Shown here: in pieces, positions 16,477 to 25,172 of the stretch | How positions within the stretch are numbered: position 1 is the first letter of the stretch | Layout of the letters: every line of letters begins with the position of its first letter | Source: Boseongicola sp. | GTDB taxonomy: Bacteria > Pseudomonadota > Alphaproteobacteria > Rhodobacterales > Rhodobacteraceae | Direction: 5' to 3' | Length of the DNA: 39,491 nucleotides | Assembly (NCBI GenBank): GCA_028824715.1 | Contig: JAPPCV010000076.1 | Coordinates: 1-39,491, forward strand | The notes under the pieces: generated by a model | The model's input: the letters and a program-made list of their open reading frames with translations, nothing else | Told to the model about the DNA's origin: nothing | The model's database searches: none | Translations under genes and position numbers: made by a program

Positions 16477-17817
16477 ATGACGCTACCGAAGAGAGTCTGC
16501 ACAGCCGCAGCCGGGCTGGCTATGGGTGCAACCGCGGCCTTTGCCGCGGACTACACGATCACGGTCTGGTCCGGGGGCAGCGGGCCCAACGACCATTACA
16601 GGATCGACGCGATTTCAATGGCGGCCGAGTTCCTGGAGCACGAGGCGGCCATCCGGGGCGACGAGCTCAACATCACCATCGAGGGCAAGCCCTACGACGG
16701 CTGGGAGGAGTTCAAGCAGGGCGTCACCCTGTCTGCCGAGTCGGGCACCGCGCCCAACATCGTCGTGACCAGCCACACGGATATCGCGCCTTGGGCGCAA
16801 GCCGGCCTGATCGTCGCGGCGGAGGACTACGTCGATCTTGATTCCTGGCCGCTGAACGACCTGTACGGGAACCTCATCGACATCGCGTCGTTCAACGGCA
16901 TCGTCTACGGGATCCCGCAGGACGCCGAATCCCGGCCCTTCTTCTTCTGGAAGGATCACATGCGAGGGATCGGCTATTCCGACGCCGACATCGAGGCGCT
17001 GCCAGGCAAGGTGGAGGCGGGCGAGTACACGCTGCAGAACGTCCTCGAAGACGCGAGGAAGATCCAGGATGCCGGGCTCGTCGAAGCGGGCTACGGCTTC
17101 TATCCGCGCGTGTCGAACGGCCCCGACTACTGGCAGTTCTACCTGTCCTTCGGCGGAACGATAGAAGAGGACGGCAAGCTGGTTTTCGACAAGTCCGCGA
17201 TGAGCGACTTCTACCAGTTCTTCGTGGATGCCGTCGAAGCGGGCGTTACGCGCAAGAACCATATCGGCACGCCCTGGGACCAGTGGTACGGCGAGGTTGC
17301 CAGCGGCAAGGCCGGGCTTTGGCACGGCGGGACGTGGCACTACGCGCGCTACACCGGACGCGAGGGGCTCGACGACTTCTTCGGCAACATCCAGTTCACG
17401 CTCATCCCCGCGGGCGGCGATGGCGGCAGGGCCAACACGATCACCCACCCGCTGATGTATCTCATCACCGACCAGGGCGACGAGGACCTCGAAGCCCTCG
17501 CGGCCGAACTCGTGACCATCGCGTCCGAGCCCCGCATCAACACGCTGCACGCGATCAAGTCGGCGCACCTTGGCATCGCCAGGTCGCAATCCAGCGTGCC
17601 GCTCTATGCCGACGACCGCTGGGCCTCGGAGGCGACCGACCGCCTGCTGCCACATGCCACGGCACAGCCCAACAACGTGAATTTCGGGCAGTATGTCGGC
17701 ATCATGTGGAGCGGCCTTGAAGCCGCCTGGACCGGCCAGAAAACGGTTGCGGACGCAATCGCGGATGCGGAGACCGAGCTGAGGGCGACGCTCGGCGACA
17801 ACATCGTCATCCGCTAG
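16477..17817 (+). CDS. ABC transporter substrate-binding protein, copy 2 (operon copy)
   Basis: 446-residue periplasmic binding protein, residue for residue the same as the copy at 12794, with the same signal peptide (cleavage after AFA) and ribosome site. It heads the operon binding protein, permease, permease, ATPase, tandem GDPD, LacI. The family 1 binding-protein type with two MalF/MalG-like permeases and a Ugp/MalK-like ATPase suits sugars, polyols or glycerol-3-phosphate diesters. The linked phosphodiesterase points to glycerophosphodiesters. In-frame open sequence extends upstream across the promoter, but GGAGGAGGA and the signal peptide fix the ATG at 16477. Confidence 0.93.
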   Translation: MTLPKRVCTAAAGLAMGATAAFAADYTITVWSGGSGPNDHYRIDAISMAAEFLEHEAAIRGDELNITIEGKPYDGWEEFKQGVTLSAESGTAPNIVVTSHTDIAPWAQAGLIVAAEDYVDLDSWPLNDLYGNLIDIASFNGIVYGIPQDAESRPFFFWKDHMRGIGYSDADIEALPGKVEAGEYTLQNVLEDARKIQDAGLVEAGYGFYPRVSNGPDYWQFYLSFGGTIEEDGKLVFDKSAMSDFYQFFVDAVEAGVTRKNHIGTPWDQWYGEVASGKAGLWHGGTWHYARYTGREGLDDFFGNIQFTLIPAGGDGGRANTITHPLMYLITDQGDEDLEALAAELVTIASEPRINTLHAIKSAHLGIARSQSSVPLYADDRWASEATDRLLPHATAQPNNVNFGQYVGIMWSGLEAAWTGQKTVADAIADAETELRATLGDNIVIR

Positions 17818-17830
17818 AGACCGGAAGACC

Positions 17831-17855
17831 GCGCGGAGCAGCAAATGCTCCGCGC
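17831..17855 (+). promoter_or_regulatory. Intergenic stem-loop between binding protein and permease, copy 2
   Basis: Perfect 10-bp stem (17831-17840 with 17846-17855), loop GCAAA. An ATG at 17845 lies within it, so translation of the permease more likely begins at the downstream ATG at 17875. There is no T-run; a role in differential mRNA stability is inferred. Confidence 0.6.
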
Positions 17856-17874
17856 CCGCCCGGATGGTGAAGTC

Positions 17875-19185
17875 ATGAGCGGATCGCGCATACTGGGCCT
17901 CCTGTTGCTGGCGCCCGCATTCGTCTTCGTCGTCCTGTTCTTTCTTGCGCCGGTCGTGCTCACGGCCGTGTTCGCGCTGACGAACATGAGCACCGCGACG
18001 GGAATTACCGGAGGCGCCTACCAAGTCACCCAGAGCGGCATGCGCGAACTTGCCGAACGGCACGGCGAACAAGCGCTTGCGGACGCGCTTGCCAGGGTCC
18101 GATATACCGTGGATCGCACCGGAATCGACGCGGCCAGTGTCGAAGGTGCATCCACGGCGCTTGTGAGCGAGCTTGACAGGAGGCTTGCCGGGCAGTCCTT
18201 CGACAGCCGCCGCGAACTCGAGCGCGCGATCAAGAAACTCGACAACCGTCCGCGCGGCACCAGGGCACTCAAGTCGCTTTCCGCATTGTTTGAACGCTCC
18301 ATCGTGAACACGCGGTTCGCCACGGAGGAGGAATTCTTCGACGCAGTCGCCGGGCTTGGAATCGAGTTGGACGCAACGCAACGCGCAGCCCTGCTGGCGA
18401 CGACATATACCGGCTGGACGTGGACCGGCGAGAATTTCTCCCGGATGTTCTCGCTGCCCGATACCAGGCGCACATTTCTCAACACGATCATCTATGTGTT
18501 CGCCACGCTGATAGTCTTCAACACCGGCTTTGCACTCGTTCTTTCAATCGTGACGCACTACATGCCCGACAGGCCGGCGGGGATCTTTCGCGCCATATGG
18601 CTTCTTCCACGAATATCGCCGCCGGTGCTCTACGTCCTCCTGTGGAAATGGCTGGCGTGGGACACCGGGTTCCTGTCGCGGATACTTGTGCCGCTGGGAT
18701 TCGAGTCTCGCAACTGGATGCTGGACAATCCAACCAACGCCTGGGTTTTCATCGTCTTGATCAACGGGTTCGTGGGCGCATCCATGGGAATGCTCATATT
18801 CTCCGCGGCGATCAGGTCGATACCGGTCTCGCTGTTCTACGCAAGTGAAGTCGATGGCGCAAACCGCTGGCAGCAGGTCCGCTACGTGATCCTGCCACAA
18901 CTCCGCTGGCCGATACTCTTCATCACCTGCTACCAGTCCCTGTCGCTTCTGACATCGTTCGAGTACATCCTCCTGGCCACTGAGGGCGGCCCCGGCGGCG
19001 CGACGAAGGTCTGGGCGCTTGCGGCCTACCTGACGGCGCTTAACAACTATGCGGGCAATCTTGAATACGGCTACGGCGCCGCGCTCGCGCTGGTTCTCGT
19101 GCTTGTCGGCGTGATATTGTCGCTGGCCTATTTGCGGCTCTTCGATTTCAAGAGCCTCGTGGCACCCCCGCCGATTGAACAATAG
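17875..19185 (+). CDS. ABC transporter permease, MalF/UgpA type, with large loop after TM1
   Basis: Inner-membrane permease of 436 residues, longer than the usual 290-320. TM1 covers about residues 5-33. LTNMSTATGITGGAY is then followed by about 130 charged, helix-prone residues (50-177) before TGWTWTGENF, where standard family members resume directly. The remaining five helices and the cytoplasmic EAA loop (YASEVDGANRWQQVRYVILPQL region, near residue 320) that contacts the ATPase are intact. The extra segment should be periplasmic and recalls the P2 domain of MalF, which touches the binding protein, although its position differs. ATG at 17875 is chosen because the upstream ATG sits in a hairpin. 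It is followed after 9 bases by the second permease. Confidence 0.9.
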   Translation: MSGSRILGLLLLAPAFVFVVLFFLAPVVLTAVFALTNMSTATGITGGAYQVTQSGMRELAERHGEQALADALARVRYTVDRTGIDAASVEGASTALVSELDRRLAGQSFDSRRELERAIKKLDNRPRGTRALKSLSALFERSIVNTRFATEEEFFDAVAGLGIELDATQRAALLATTYTGWTWTGENFSRMFSLPDTRRTFLNTIIYVFATLIVFNTGFALVLSIVTHYMPDRPAGIFRAIWLLPRISPPVLYVLLWKWLAWDTGFLSRILVPLGFESRNWMLDNPTNAWVFIVLINGFVGASMGMLIFSAAIRSIPVSLFYASEVDGANRWQQVRYVILPQLRWPILFITCYQSLSLLTSFEYILLATEGGPGGATKVWALAAYLTALNNYAGNLEYGYGAALALVLVLVGVILSLAYLRLFDFKSLVAPPPIEQ

Positions 19186-19194
19186 GGAACGACC

Positions 19195-20019
19195 ATGACT
19201 TCGAATTACCGCAGCTGGCCGATGATCCTCGCTCTTGGTGTCGTCACCATTCCGCTGGTGTTGATGTATGTCTACCTGTTCGTCGACACGGTGACGAATA
19301 CAGCCCCGGGCTCTGTTGTTCCGCACGAGTTTACGGGCGAACACTGGCGATTTCTTTGGGAGACGTTGCCGGGGCGTCCGTCAATCTACGTTGCCACGCT
19401 CAACACATTCGTATTTGCCACCGCCACAACATTGATCGTGCTGGCGATATCTTCGACGGCCGGATACGCGATCTCGCGCCTCAACGTTCCGTTTCGCGCA
19501 TTTTTTCTTGCGGGGGTCATGGTTCTGCACGCGTTTCCGACCGTGACGTTGATCATCGCGATTTTCCTGATCCTGCAGTTCATCGGACTCTACAACACGC
19601 TGATCGGCGTCATTCTCGTGAAGGCCGCGCTGGAGCTGCCGTTCGGGATCTGGATCATGAAGGGCTTTTACGACACCGTACCCTGGGAGATCGAAATGGC
19701 CGGCATTCAAGACGGCGCAAGCCGCTTGACGGTCTGGCGCAAGCTGGTGCTGCCGCAGGTGATGCCAGCGGTCATGGCGCTGGGCATCTTTTCTTTCCTC
19801 GCGGGCTGGTCGGAGTTCATCCTGCCGCTCGTGCTGGCACCGGACAACAAGGTGCAGGTGCTTTCCGTCTACCTGGCGGCACTGATCGCGGACGACAACA
19901 ATTTCGACATGGCGCTCTTCAAGTCCGTCGGCGTGTTCTACGTCGTTCCGGTAATCATCATGTTCCTTTTCTTCCAGGGCAAACTGATGAGCATCTATGG
20001 CGGGGGGACCAAGGGCTGA
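19195..20019 (+). CDS. ABC transporter permease, MalG/UgpE type
   Basis: 274-residue inner-membrane permease with six predicted helices. It begins with a TM1 of IPLVLMYVYLFVDTV type and has the EAA motif MAGIQDGASRLTVWRKLVLP near residues 167-186. It pairs with the long permease to form the translocation channel. The stop overlaps the ATPase start as TGATG, giving tight coupling. Confidence 0.93.
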   Translation: MTSNYRSWPMILALGVVTIPLVLMYVYLFVDTVTNTAPGSVVPHEFTGEHWRFLWETLPGRPSIYVATLNTFVFATATTLIVLAISSTAGYAISRLNVPFRAFFLAGVMVLHAFPTVTLIIAIFLILQFIGLYNTLIGVILVKAALELPFGIWIMKGFYDTVPWEIEMAGIQDGASRLTVWRKLVLPQVMPAVMALGIFSFLAGWSEFILPLVLAPDNKVQVLSVYLAALIADDNNFDMALFKSVGVFYVVPVIIMFLFFQGKLMSIYGGGTKG

Positions 20020-21071
20020 TGCGTATCCTTCTGGATCAATTCACGAAATCCTTCGGACGATTGACCGTCATCAACAAGATGGATCTTGAAATCAACGACG
20101 GCGAGATGATCGCGTTGCTTGGCCCCTCGGGCTGCGGAAAGTCGACAACGTTGTTTGCAATCTGCGGCATTCATCGCGTTAGCGGCGGGCGGATCCTGTT
20201 CGGCGGCAAAGATGTTTCCAACATACCTTCGCAGCAACGGAATGTGGGCGTCGTCTTTCAGTCCTATGCCCTCTACCCGCATCTGACGGTGGCCGAGAAC
20301 ATCGGCTTCCCCCTGATGATCCGGAAGGAATCGAAGGCCGAGATCGCCCGGAAAGTCGATGAGATCGCCGAACTTGTGCATATCGGAAACCTGCTCGAAA
20401 GGCGCCCTGCGCAGCTCTCGGGCGGGCAGCAACAGCGGGTTGCTCTTGCCCGCGCGCTTGTGCGCAAGCCAGATGTTCTGCTGCTCGACGAACCCCTGGC
20501 CAATCTCGATGCCAAGCTTCGGCTGGAGATGCGTTCCGAGATCCGCCGGATCCAGCTCGAGACCGGAATTACGGCCGTTCTGGTGACGCATGATCAGGTC
20601 GAGGCGATGAGCATGTGCGACAGGATCGCCATCATGAACGAAGGCAGGATCGTGCAGATTGCCGAGCCTATGGAGATGTACAAGAACCCCGTAAGCGACT
20701 TCGTCGCCGGATTCCTTGGCAACCCGCCGATTGCCTTCGTTGACGGCGTGGTGACCGATGGGCAATTCGTAACGGCCTCCGGCGCCATGGCTGTTTCACT
20801 GCCGTTCAACGACGGTGCGCGGGAGCGCAAGATACGCCTGGGCATTCGCCCTGAGTTCTTCGGTCCGGGCGGCGCACAACCAGTTGCAGGCAAGATCACC
20901 TTTGTTGAGGCGCAGGGTCGCGAAACGCTTTACGACGTCGCGCTGGAAGACGGGCAGATCCTGCGTTCAATACAGACCGCCACGAACACCGCCACCGTCG
21001 GCGAGAAGGTGAACTGGGGTATCGACGTGGAGAATATCCTCTTGTTCGACGAGGATGGTGTTCGCCTTTGA
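20019..21071 (+). CDS. ABC transporter ATP-binding protein, MalK/UgpC type
   Basis: 350-residue cytosolic ATPase that powers the importer. Walker A GPSGCGKST (near 35-43), Q-loop VVFQSYALYPH, signature LSGGQQQR, Walker B VLLLDEPLANLD and the switch His in VTHDQ are all present. A C-terminal TOBE-type domain with IRLGIRPEFFG follows. The MalK/UgpC branch transports sugars or glycerol-3-phosphate diesters. Start and stop both overlap neighbours as TGATG. Confidence 0.95.
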   Translation: MRILLDQFTKSFGRLTVINKMDLEINDGEMIALLGPSGCGKSTTLFAICGIHRVSGGRILFGGKDVSNIPSQQRNVGVVFQSYALYPHLTVAENIGFPLMIRKESKAEIARKVDEIAELVHIGNLLERRPAQLSGGQQQRVALARALVRKPDVLLLDEPLANLDAKLRLEMRSEIRRIQLETGITAVLVTHDQVEAMSMCDRIAIMNEGRIVQIAEPMEMYKNPVSDFVAGFLGNPPIAFVDGVVTDGQFVTASGAMAVSLPFNDGARERKIRLGIRPEFFGPGGAQPVAGKITFVEAQGRETLYDVALEDGQILRSIQTATNTATVGEKVNWGIDVENILLFDEDGVRL

Positions 21072-22591
21072 TGCAGTTCAATCGGCAGTGGATGACGAAG
21101 TTCGGGTGGCCGGTGGCCGGTGCCGAAATGCGACCGTTGACCATCGCGCACAGGGGCGCTTCAGGCCATCGAACAGAAAACTCGCTTGCCGCGTTCGCCC
21201 TGGCATCCGATCTCTTCGCCGAAATGTGGGAACTCGATCTGCGGATGTCCGCCGACGGCGTTGCCGTTGTGTCGCACGACGACAACCTCGCACGCGCGAC
21301 CGGGCGCGGCCTGCGCATTTCCGAAGCAACCTGGAGCGAGATTTCCTCGGTCCAGTTGCGGGACGGACAATTTGTTCCTCGGCTGGAGAACGTCGTGGAC
21401 CTCGCCGCCGAACGCGGCGCGGGCCTCTATATCGAGGCCAAGTCCGAGGGTTCCGCAACTGCTGCCTTGCAGGTGCTTGAGGTCAGGAAATTCACTTTCG
21501 CAGCGATTGGGTCCTTCAATCCCGGGTGGATTGCCGCACTGAGACGCGAGGGATGCCCCTATCCGCTTTCCGTCCTTGTCCCGAACGGCGCCGACCCTTT
21601 TTCCTACAGCGCCGAAGCCCAACCCGACATCCTGCACCTGTGTTGGCGCGACGCTTCCTCCGAGCCGCACAAGTTGATTACCGAGGACCTGATCTCGCGA
21701 TGCGAGCGGGCCGGCGCCGCGATCGTTCTGTGGCACGAAGATCGACGCGAAGTACTCGACGGTCTGGAAGGGCTGCCGGTCCTGGGGATCTGCTCCGGTC
21801 GACCCGAGACACTGAAGCCCTATCGACCCGGGGACGACAAGGCACCAGGAATCGTCTGCCACCGCGGCGCGAACTTTCTGGCGCCCGAAAACACGCGCGA
21901 AGCGGTCCGGCTCTGCATCGATCAGCGCTTTCAGTTTGTCGAGATAGATGTTCGCACGACAGCAGATGGTGAGCTAGTCGTCATTCACGACGCAACCCTG
22001 GATCGCACTACGAACGGCATCGGCCCGGTTTCGTCGCGTACACTGGCCGAAATCAGGAACCTCGATGCCGGTGGCTGGAAGACACCGGGTCACGCCGGGT
22101 TGCGGGTGCCCACGCTGAACGAGATACTCGACATGGCGCAAGATCGGATTGGCGTCTACATCGAGATCAAGGACGCCGATCCTGGAGCCGTCCTGGGCGA
22201 AGTCGTGAAGCGCGGCATGATTGAGACCGTCTTCTTTTGGTGTCGGGAGAGAGAGGTCCTTCGCGACATTCGCAGCAAGATGCCGGACGCGCGCCTGATG
22301 GCTCCGCGTCAAGAGCATTCGTCGCTCGCGGCTGCAATTTCCGACTACTCCGCGAACATCGTGCAGTTCGAGCTTGGTCGCGACAGCCTGTCCGAGATCA
22401 CCGCGAGCCAGGAACTGGGCGTCCAGTCGATGGTCTTTTGCCTTAGCGACGACCTCGACGACTTGGCGAAAGTGCGGGCCGTTTCACCCGATCTTGTGAA
22501 CCTCGATCGACCTGATCTGTTCAAGATTCTTCAAGCCTATCCCGACATTGTCGGCAGTTCGCGAGAATTGGTGTCTCCTCGTGTCGCCTAA
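21071..22591 (+). CDS. Tandem-domain glycerophosphodiester phosphodiesterase (GDPD-GDPD)
   Basis: 506-residue cytosolic protein (no signal peptide) with two full GDPD TIM-barrel domains. Domain 1 (about 20-240) has HRGA at 27-30, EN at 36-37, metal ligands Glu54 and Asp56 (ELDLRMSADG), His69 and a later Glu122. Domain 2 (about 258-495) has HRGA at 264-267, EN at 273-274, Glu291, Asp293 and His306. Both therefore look catalytically complete. GDPD enzymes split glycerophosphodiesters such as glycerophosphocholine into glycerol-3-phosphate and an alcohol. Being the direct partner of an ABC importer, it resembles UgpQ of the E. coli Ugp system, where imported diesters are hydrolysed in the cytosol. 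Double GDPD proteins are unusual in bacteria. ATG overlaps the ATPase stop. Confidence 0.92.
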   Translation: MQFNRQWMTKFGWPVAGAEMRPLTIAHRGASGHRTENSLAAFALASDLFAEMWELDLRMSADGVAVVSHDDNLARATGRGLRISEATWSEISSVQLRDGQFVPRLENVVDLAAERGAGLYIEAKSEGSATAALQVLEVRKFTFAAIGSFNPGWIAALRREGCPYPLSVLVPNGADPFSYSAEAQPDILHLCWRDASSEPHKLITEDLISRCERAGAAIVLWHEDRREVLDGLEGLPVLGICSGRPETLKPYRPGDDKAPGIVCHRGANFLAPENTREAVRLCIDQRFQFVEIDVRTTADGELVVIHDATLDRTTNGIGPVSSRTLAEIRNLDAGGWKTPGHAGLRVPTLNEILDMAQDRIGVYIEIKDADPGAVLGEVVKRGMIETVFFWCREREVLRDIRSKMPDARLMAPRQEHSSLAAAISDYSANIVQFELGRDSLSEITASQELGVQSMVFCLSDDLDDLAKVRAVSPDLVNLDRPDLFKILQAYPDIVGSSRELVSPRVA

Positions 22592-23603
22592 GGAGCGGCA
22601 TCCGCAACGCAAGCAGGCTGCGACTTCGTTCGACGTCGCGCGTCGCGCGGGAGTGTCGCGTGCGGTTGTGTCCCGCGCATTCACGCCAGGCTCCAGCATC
22701 TCGCCAGAGTCACGCAAGAAGGTGTTGAAAGCTGCCAGCGAGCTGGATTACCGCGTCAACCAAATGGCACGCGCGCTAAACCTCAAGCGCAGCGATCTGG
22801 TCGGTCTGGTCGTTTCGGACATGGCCAACCCCTATCGCGCGGCCCAGATCGATGCGCTGGCCAAACGACTCGTGGCAGATGGCTATCGACCGCTGCTATT
22901 CTGTGTAGATGGCAATGCCGAAACCGAGCAGTCCATATCGCTCCTGCTGAACTACAGCGTCTCCGGCGTTGTCGTAACGAGTGGCCTTCCGCCGGAGGCG
23001 ATCTGTTTCAAGTGCGCAGAACGGAATGTTCCGCTTGTGATCATCGACCGAGGGCATAACTACCCGCATGTCGATCAAGTGACATCAGACAACGCCGGTG
23101 GAGGACATGAAGCGGCTGCAAAGTTCATCCGCCAGGGCAATCGGCACCTGGTGGCCGTCGAGCCGGATCTGGTCGTCTTTTCGGTTTCCGCCCGCGTGGA
23201 AGGGTTCAAGCACGCTGCGAAGTCAAGCGGCTGCGAACTGACTGTTATCCGGGTTTCCGACCCGAGCTATGCAAGCGGGCAACAAGCGGCCGACAGGTTT
23301 GCCTGCAAAGCCATGCGCAATGCGGGGGTATTCTGTCCCACCGATCTTTGCGCGCTGGGCTTTCTGGATGCGATGCGCACGAAACATGGGGCTGATATCC
23401 CTCAAGAGCTCAGCGTGATCGGATATGACGACATCCCGCAGTCGAGCTGGGAATTCGCCAATCTCACCACTTTCAGGCAACCCGTGGTCGAGATCGCTGC
23501 CACAACATTGGAGCTCCTGGAAAGCCGGTTTGCCGATCCGGAACTGGAAGAACGCCAAGTCGTCCTTCCGGTGCACATGATCGAAAGAGGCACCACGCTT
23601 TGA
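22581..23603 (+). CDS. LacI-family transcriptional regulator
   Basis: About 340 residues. The N-terminal helix-turn-helix ATSFDVARRAGVSRAVVSRA and hinge region VNQMARALNLKRSDLVGLVV precede a periplasmic-binding-like effector domain with VIGYDDIPQSSWEFANLTTF near the end. The GTG at 22581 gives the usual length and overlaps the phosphodiesterase stop; a start further upstream is possible because no strong ribosome site is visible. As last gene of the operon it is the natural reader of the TGAACACGTGTTCA palindromes over the two promoters, giving autoregulation. Effector unknown; glycerol-3-phosphate or an imported diester fits the context. Confidence 0.9.
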   Translation: MSPKERHPQRKQAATSFDVARRAGVSRAVVSRAFTPGSSISPESRKKVLKAASELDYRVNQMARALNLKRSDLVGLVVSDMANPYRAAQIDALAKRLVADGYRPLLFCVDGNAETEQSISLLLNYSVSGVVVTSGLPPEAICFKCAERNVPLVIIDRGHNYPHVDQVTSDNAGGGHEAAAKFIRQGNRHLVAVEPDLVVFSVSARVEGFKHAAKSSGCELTVIRVSDPSYASGQQAADRFACKAMRNAGVFCPTDLCALGFLDAMRTKHGADIPQELSVIGYDDIPQSSWEFANLTTFRQPVVEIAATTLELLESRFADPELEERQVVLPVHMIERGTTL

Positions 23604-24056
23604 CATTGAACCACGCAGACCCGAACGACCGCCACGATGTCGCGGTCGCAATCGCGGCAATTTGCGGGAGATCAGTGGGGAGGGCAAGTTTCGCGCCCGT
23701 GGCAGAAGAGAGAAAGCAAATCGAACAGGGATCTCGGGATCTTGCAGCTGCAGCCGGACCTGAGCGCGGAATTGGGGCCGGCTCCGAAAGGGGCGACCCA
23801 CCGAAACGGGGATCGAGATCGTGGTTGATACATGTGGGAAAGGCAGAGACGCCAGGCACGAACGTGGCGCAGAAGCGTCCGGGAGGAGCGGCATCTTCCT
23901 GAACGCGGGCAGGACGGCGCTCAAGCGGATGCTGGAATGCAAGGCGGCGAACATGATCACGTCCGGGCGCGACGGCCTGCCAGGCTCACACAGGCACAGG
24001 TTCGCGTTCCTCGAATTGCGAGACCTCGCCGTGCACGGCCAGTCGTGCGCACGCTG
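23604..24056. other. Convergent spacer, no gene recognised
   Basis: 453 bp between the LacI gene and the nucleoside hydrolase, which converge. Several short open frames exist, none with recognisable motifs or ribosome sites. No clear terminator was found. Confidence 0.5.
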
Positions 24057-25163
24057 TCACGGCGCACGCTCGAGCGTTCGGTAGAAGTCCTCGAAGATCG
24101 CGTCCCGGTTGAGGTCGAACGCTTCCAGGATCGGGTGTCTGCCGCCCGGATGCTGCCAGTATAGATCGTCATCGAGCAGCGGAGAAGTCGTCAGATACGT
24201 CGAAACGTAGCCCGCGTCGAACAGCCAGGCAACAGTGATGATGTCCCAAATGACCCAGGTCTTGGTCTCGACTCCGTTGATCGCGAACATCTTGTGCAAG
24301 GGATTGTTGGCATAGAGGTGATGCAGGTAGTCGCCGATGTCCCCCCTGCCCCTGACAAAGCGCTCCATCTCTGGAAGCGAGATCTTGAGTTGTGCGCCAA
24401 CGTGATAGCCGGGCAGATAGACAAGGGGCACGCCGCTGTCGAACATGAGCCGGGACGCAGGCGGGTCCTGCACCAGGTTGAGCGAAGGCCGGTTGCAGAA
24501 TGGCGAATAGGAGGGGAACGCCGACGTCCAGACCACGACGATCCTCTCGATGATCCGCGGCTCGATCAAAAGTGCCGAGGCGACGTTGGTCACCGCGCCC
24601 ATGGCCAGGATGTAGAGCGGCCGGTCGTCCGCCAGGGCTCGCTCGATGATGAAGCGGACGGCCGGGCTGTCGACCGGTTCATCTACCGAGCCCAGGTAGC
24701 GGGGCGAACCGCGGAACACCCTGCCGGCCGAATCGACGCCGCAGCGTTCAAACACCCGCAGGATCTCCTCGTAGGAGAGCCGCTCGCCTTCTTCCGTGCC
24801 CACGAAGGCGATGTCCTTGGCGGAGATTCCCTGCTCCACCAGTCTCGCTGCCCATCCGCCGAGGCCGCCCATGAAACGCTCCTCCTCAGCATTTGCCGGG
24901 CCGCCGCGCTCAAGTATCTCCGTCGACCTGATCAGCCCCTCCCGGTGGTGCGCAAAGGAGAACGGCTCAGCCGTCACGCCCTCAAGTGCCATCCGCCCTT
25001 CCGACAGCAGTGACCAGGCAACGGCGAACTGATCGTCGATCTCGTTGGCCGTGTCGGTGTCAATGATGACCCGCGGCTTCGGCTCCGGACGGCCCAGGCG
25101 CGCACGAACGAAGTCGGGATCAAGTTTCGGGAACCTCTCCAGGACCGATGCAGGTGTCGGCAT
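24057..25163 (-). CDS. Nucleoside hydrolase family protein (IunH-like)
   Basis: 368-residue cytosolic hydrolase that cleaves the N-glycosidic bond of a ribonucleoside to free base and ribose, or a related glycoside. The calcium-binding N-terminal motif DTDTANEIDD (Asp35, Asp37, Asp43, Asp44) is the family hallmark in the NEIDD variant. AMGAVTNVASALL near residues 200-212 and a C-terminal WVIWDIITVAWLFD with a likely fourth Asp ligand also fit. It is the last gene of the leftward transport operon, 9 bases after a permease, which suggests that the imported compound or a derived intermediate is a nucleoside-like glycoside. Exact specificity cannot be read from sequence. Confidence 0.88.
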   Translation of the reverse strand: MPTPASVLERFPKLDPDFVRARLGRPEPKPRVIIDTDTANEIDDQFAVAWSLLSEGRMALEGVTAEPFSFAHHREGLIRSTEILERGGPANAEEERFMGGLGGWAARLVEQGISAKDIAFVGTEEGERLSYEEILRVFERCGVDSAGRVFRGSPRYLGSVDEPVDSPAVRFIIERALADDRPLYILAMGAVTNVASALLIEPRIIERIVVVWTSAFPSYSPFCNRPSLNLVQDPPASRLMFDSGVPLVYLPGYHVGAQLKISLPEMERFVRGRGDIGDYLHHLYANNPLHKMFAINGVETKTWVIWDIITVAWLFDAGYVSTYLTTSPLLDDDLYWQHPGGRHPILEAFDLNRDAIFEDFYRTLERAP

Positions 25164-25172
25164 GTTCTCTCC

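Larger units (their letters stand above)
16398..17975 (+). repeat. Direct repeat, copy 2
   Basis: The partner of 12715-14292, apparently without mismatch over 1,578 bp. In this copy the unit continues into an intact transport operon, so this is the probable parental locus. Confidence 0.9.

Noticed and set aside
12715-17975. The duplication as a composite transposon
   Set aside because: The repeated unit contains no transposase and no terminal inverted repeats; ordinary recombination explains it better.
16615-18381. 588-codon minus-strand frame across the binding protein and permease
   Set aside because: It lies antisense to well-supported genes and has no recognisable domain.
24294-25013. 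Long plus-strand frame opposite the nucleoside hydrolase, and similar long antisense frames elsewhere
   Set aside because: Arg/Pro/Ala-rich antisense shadow typical of GC-rich genes, with no motif or ribosome site.
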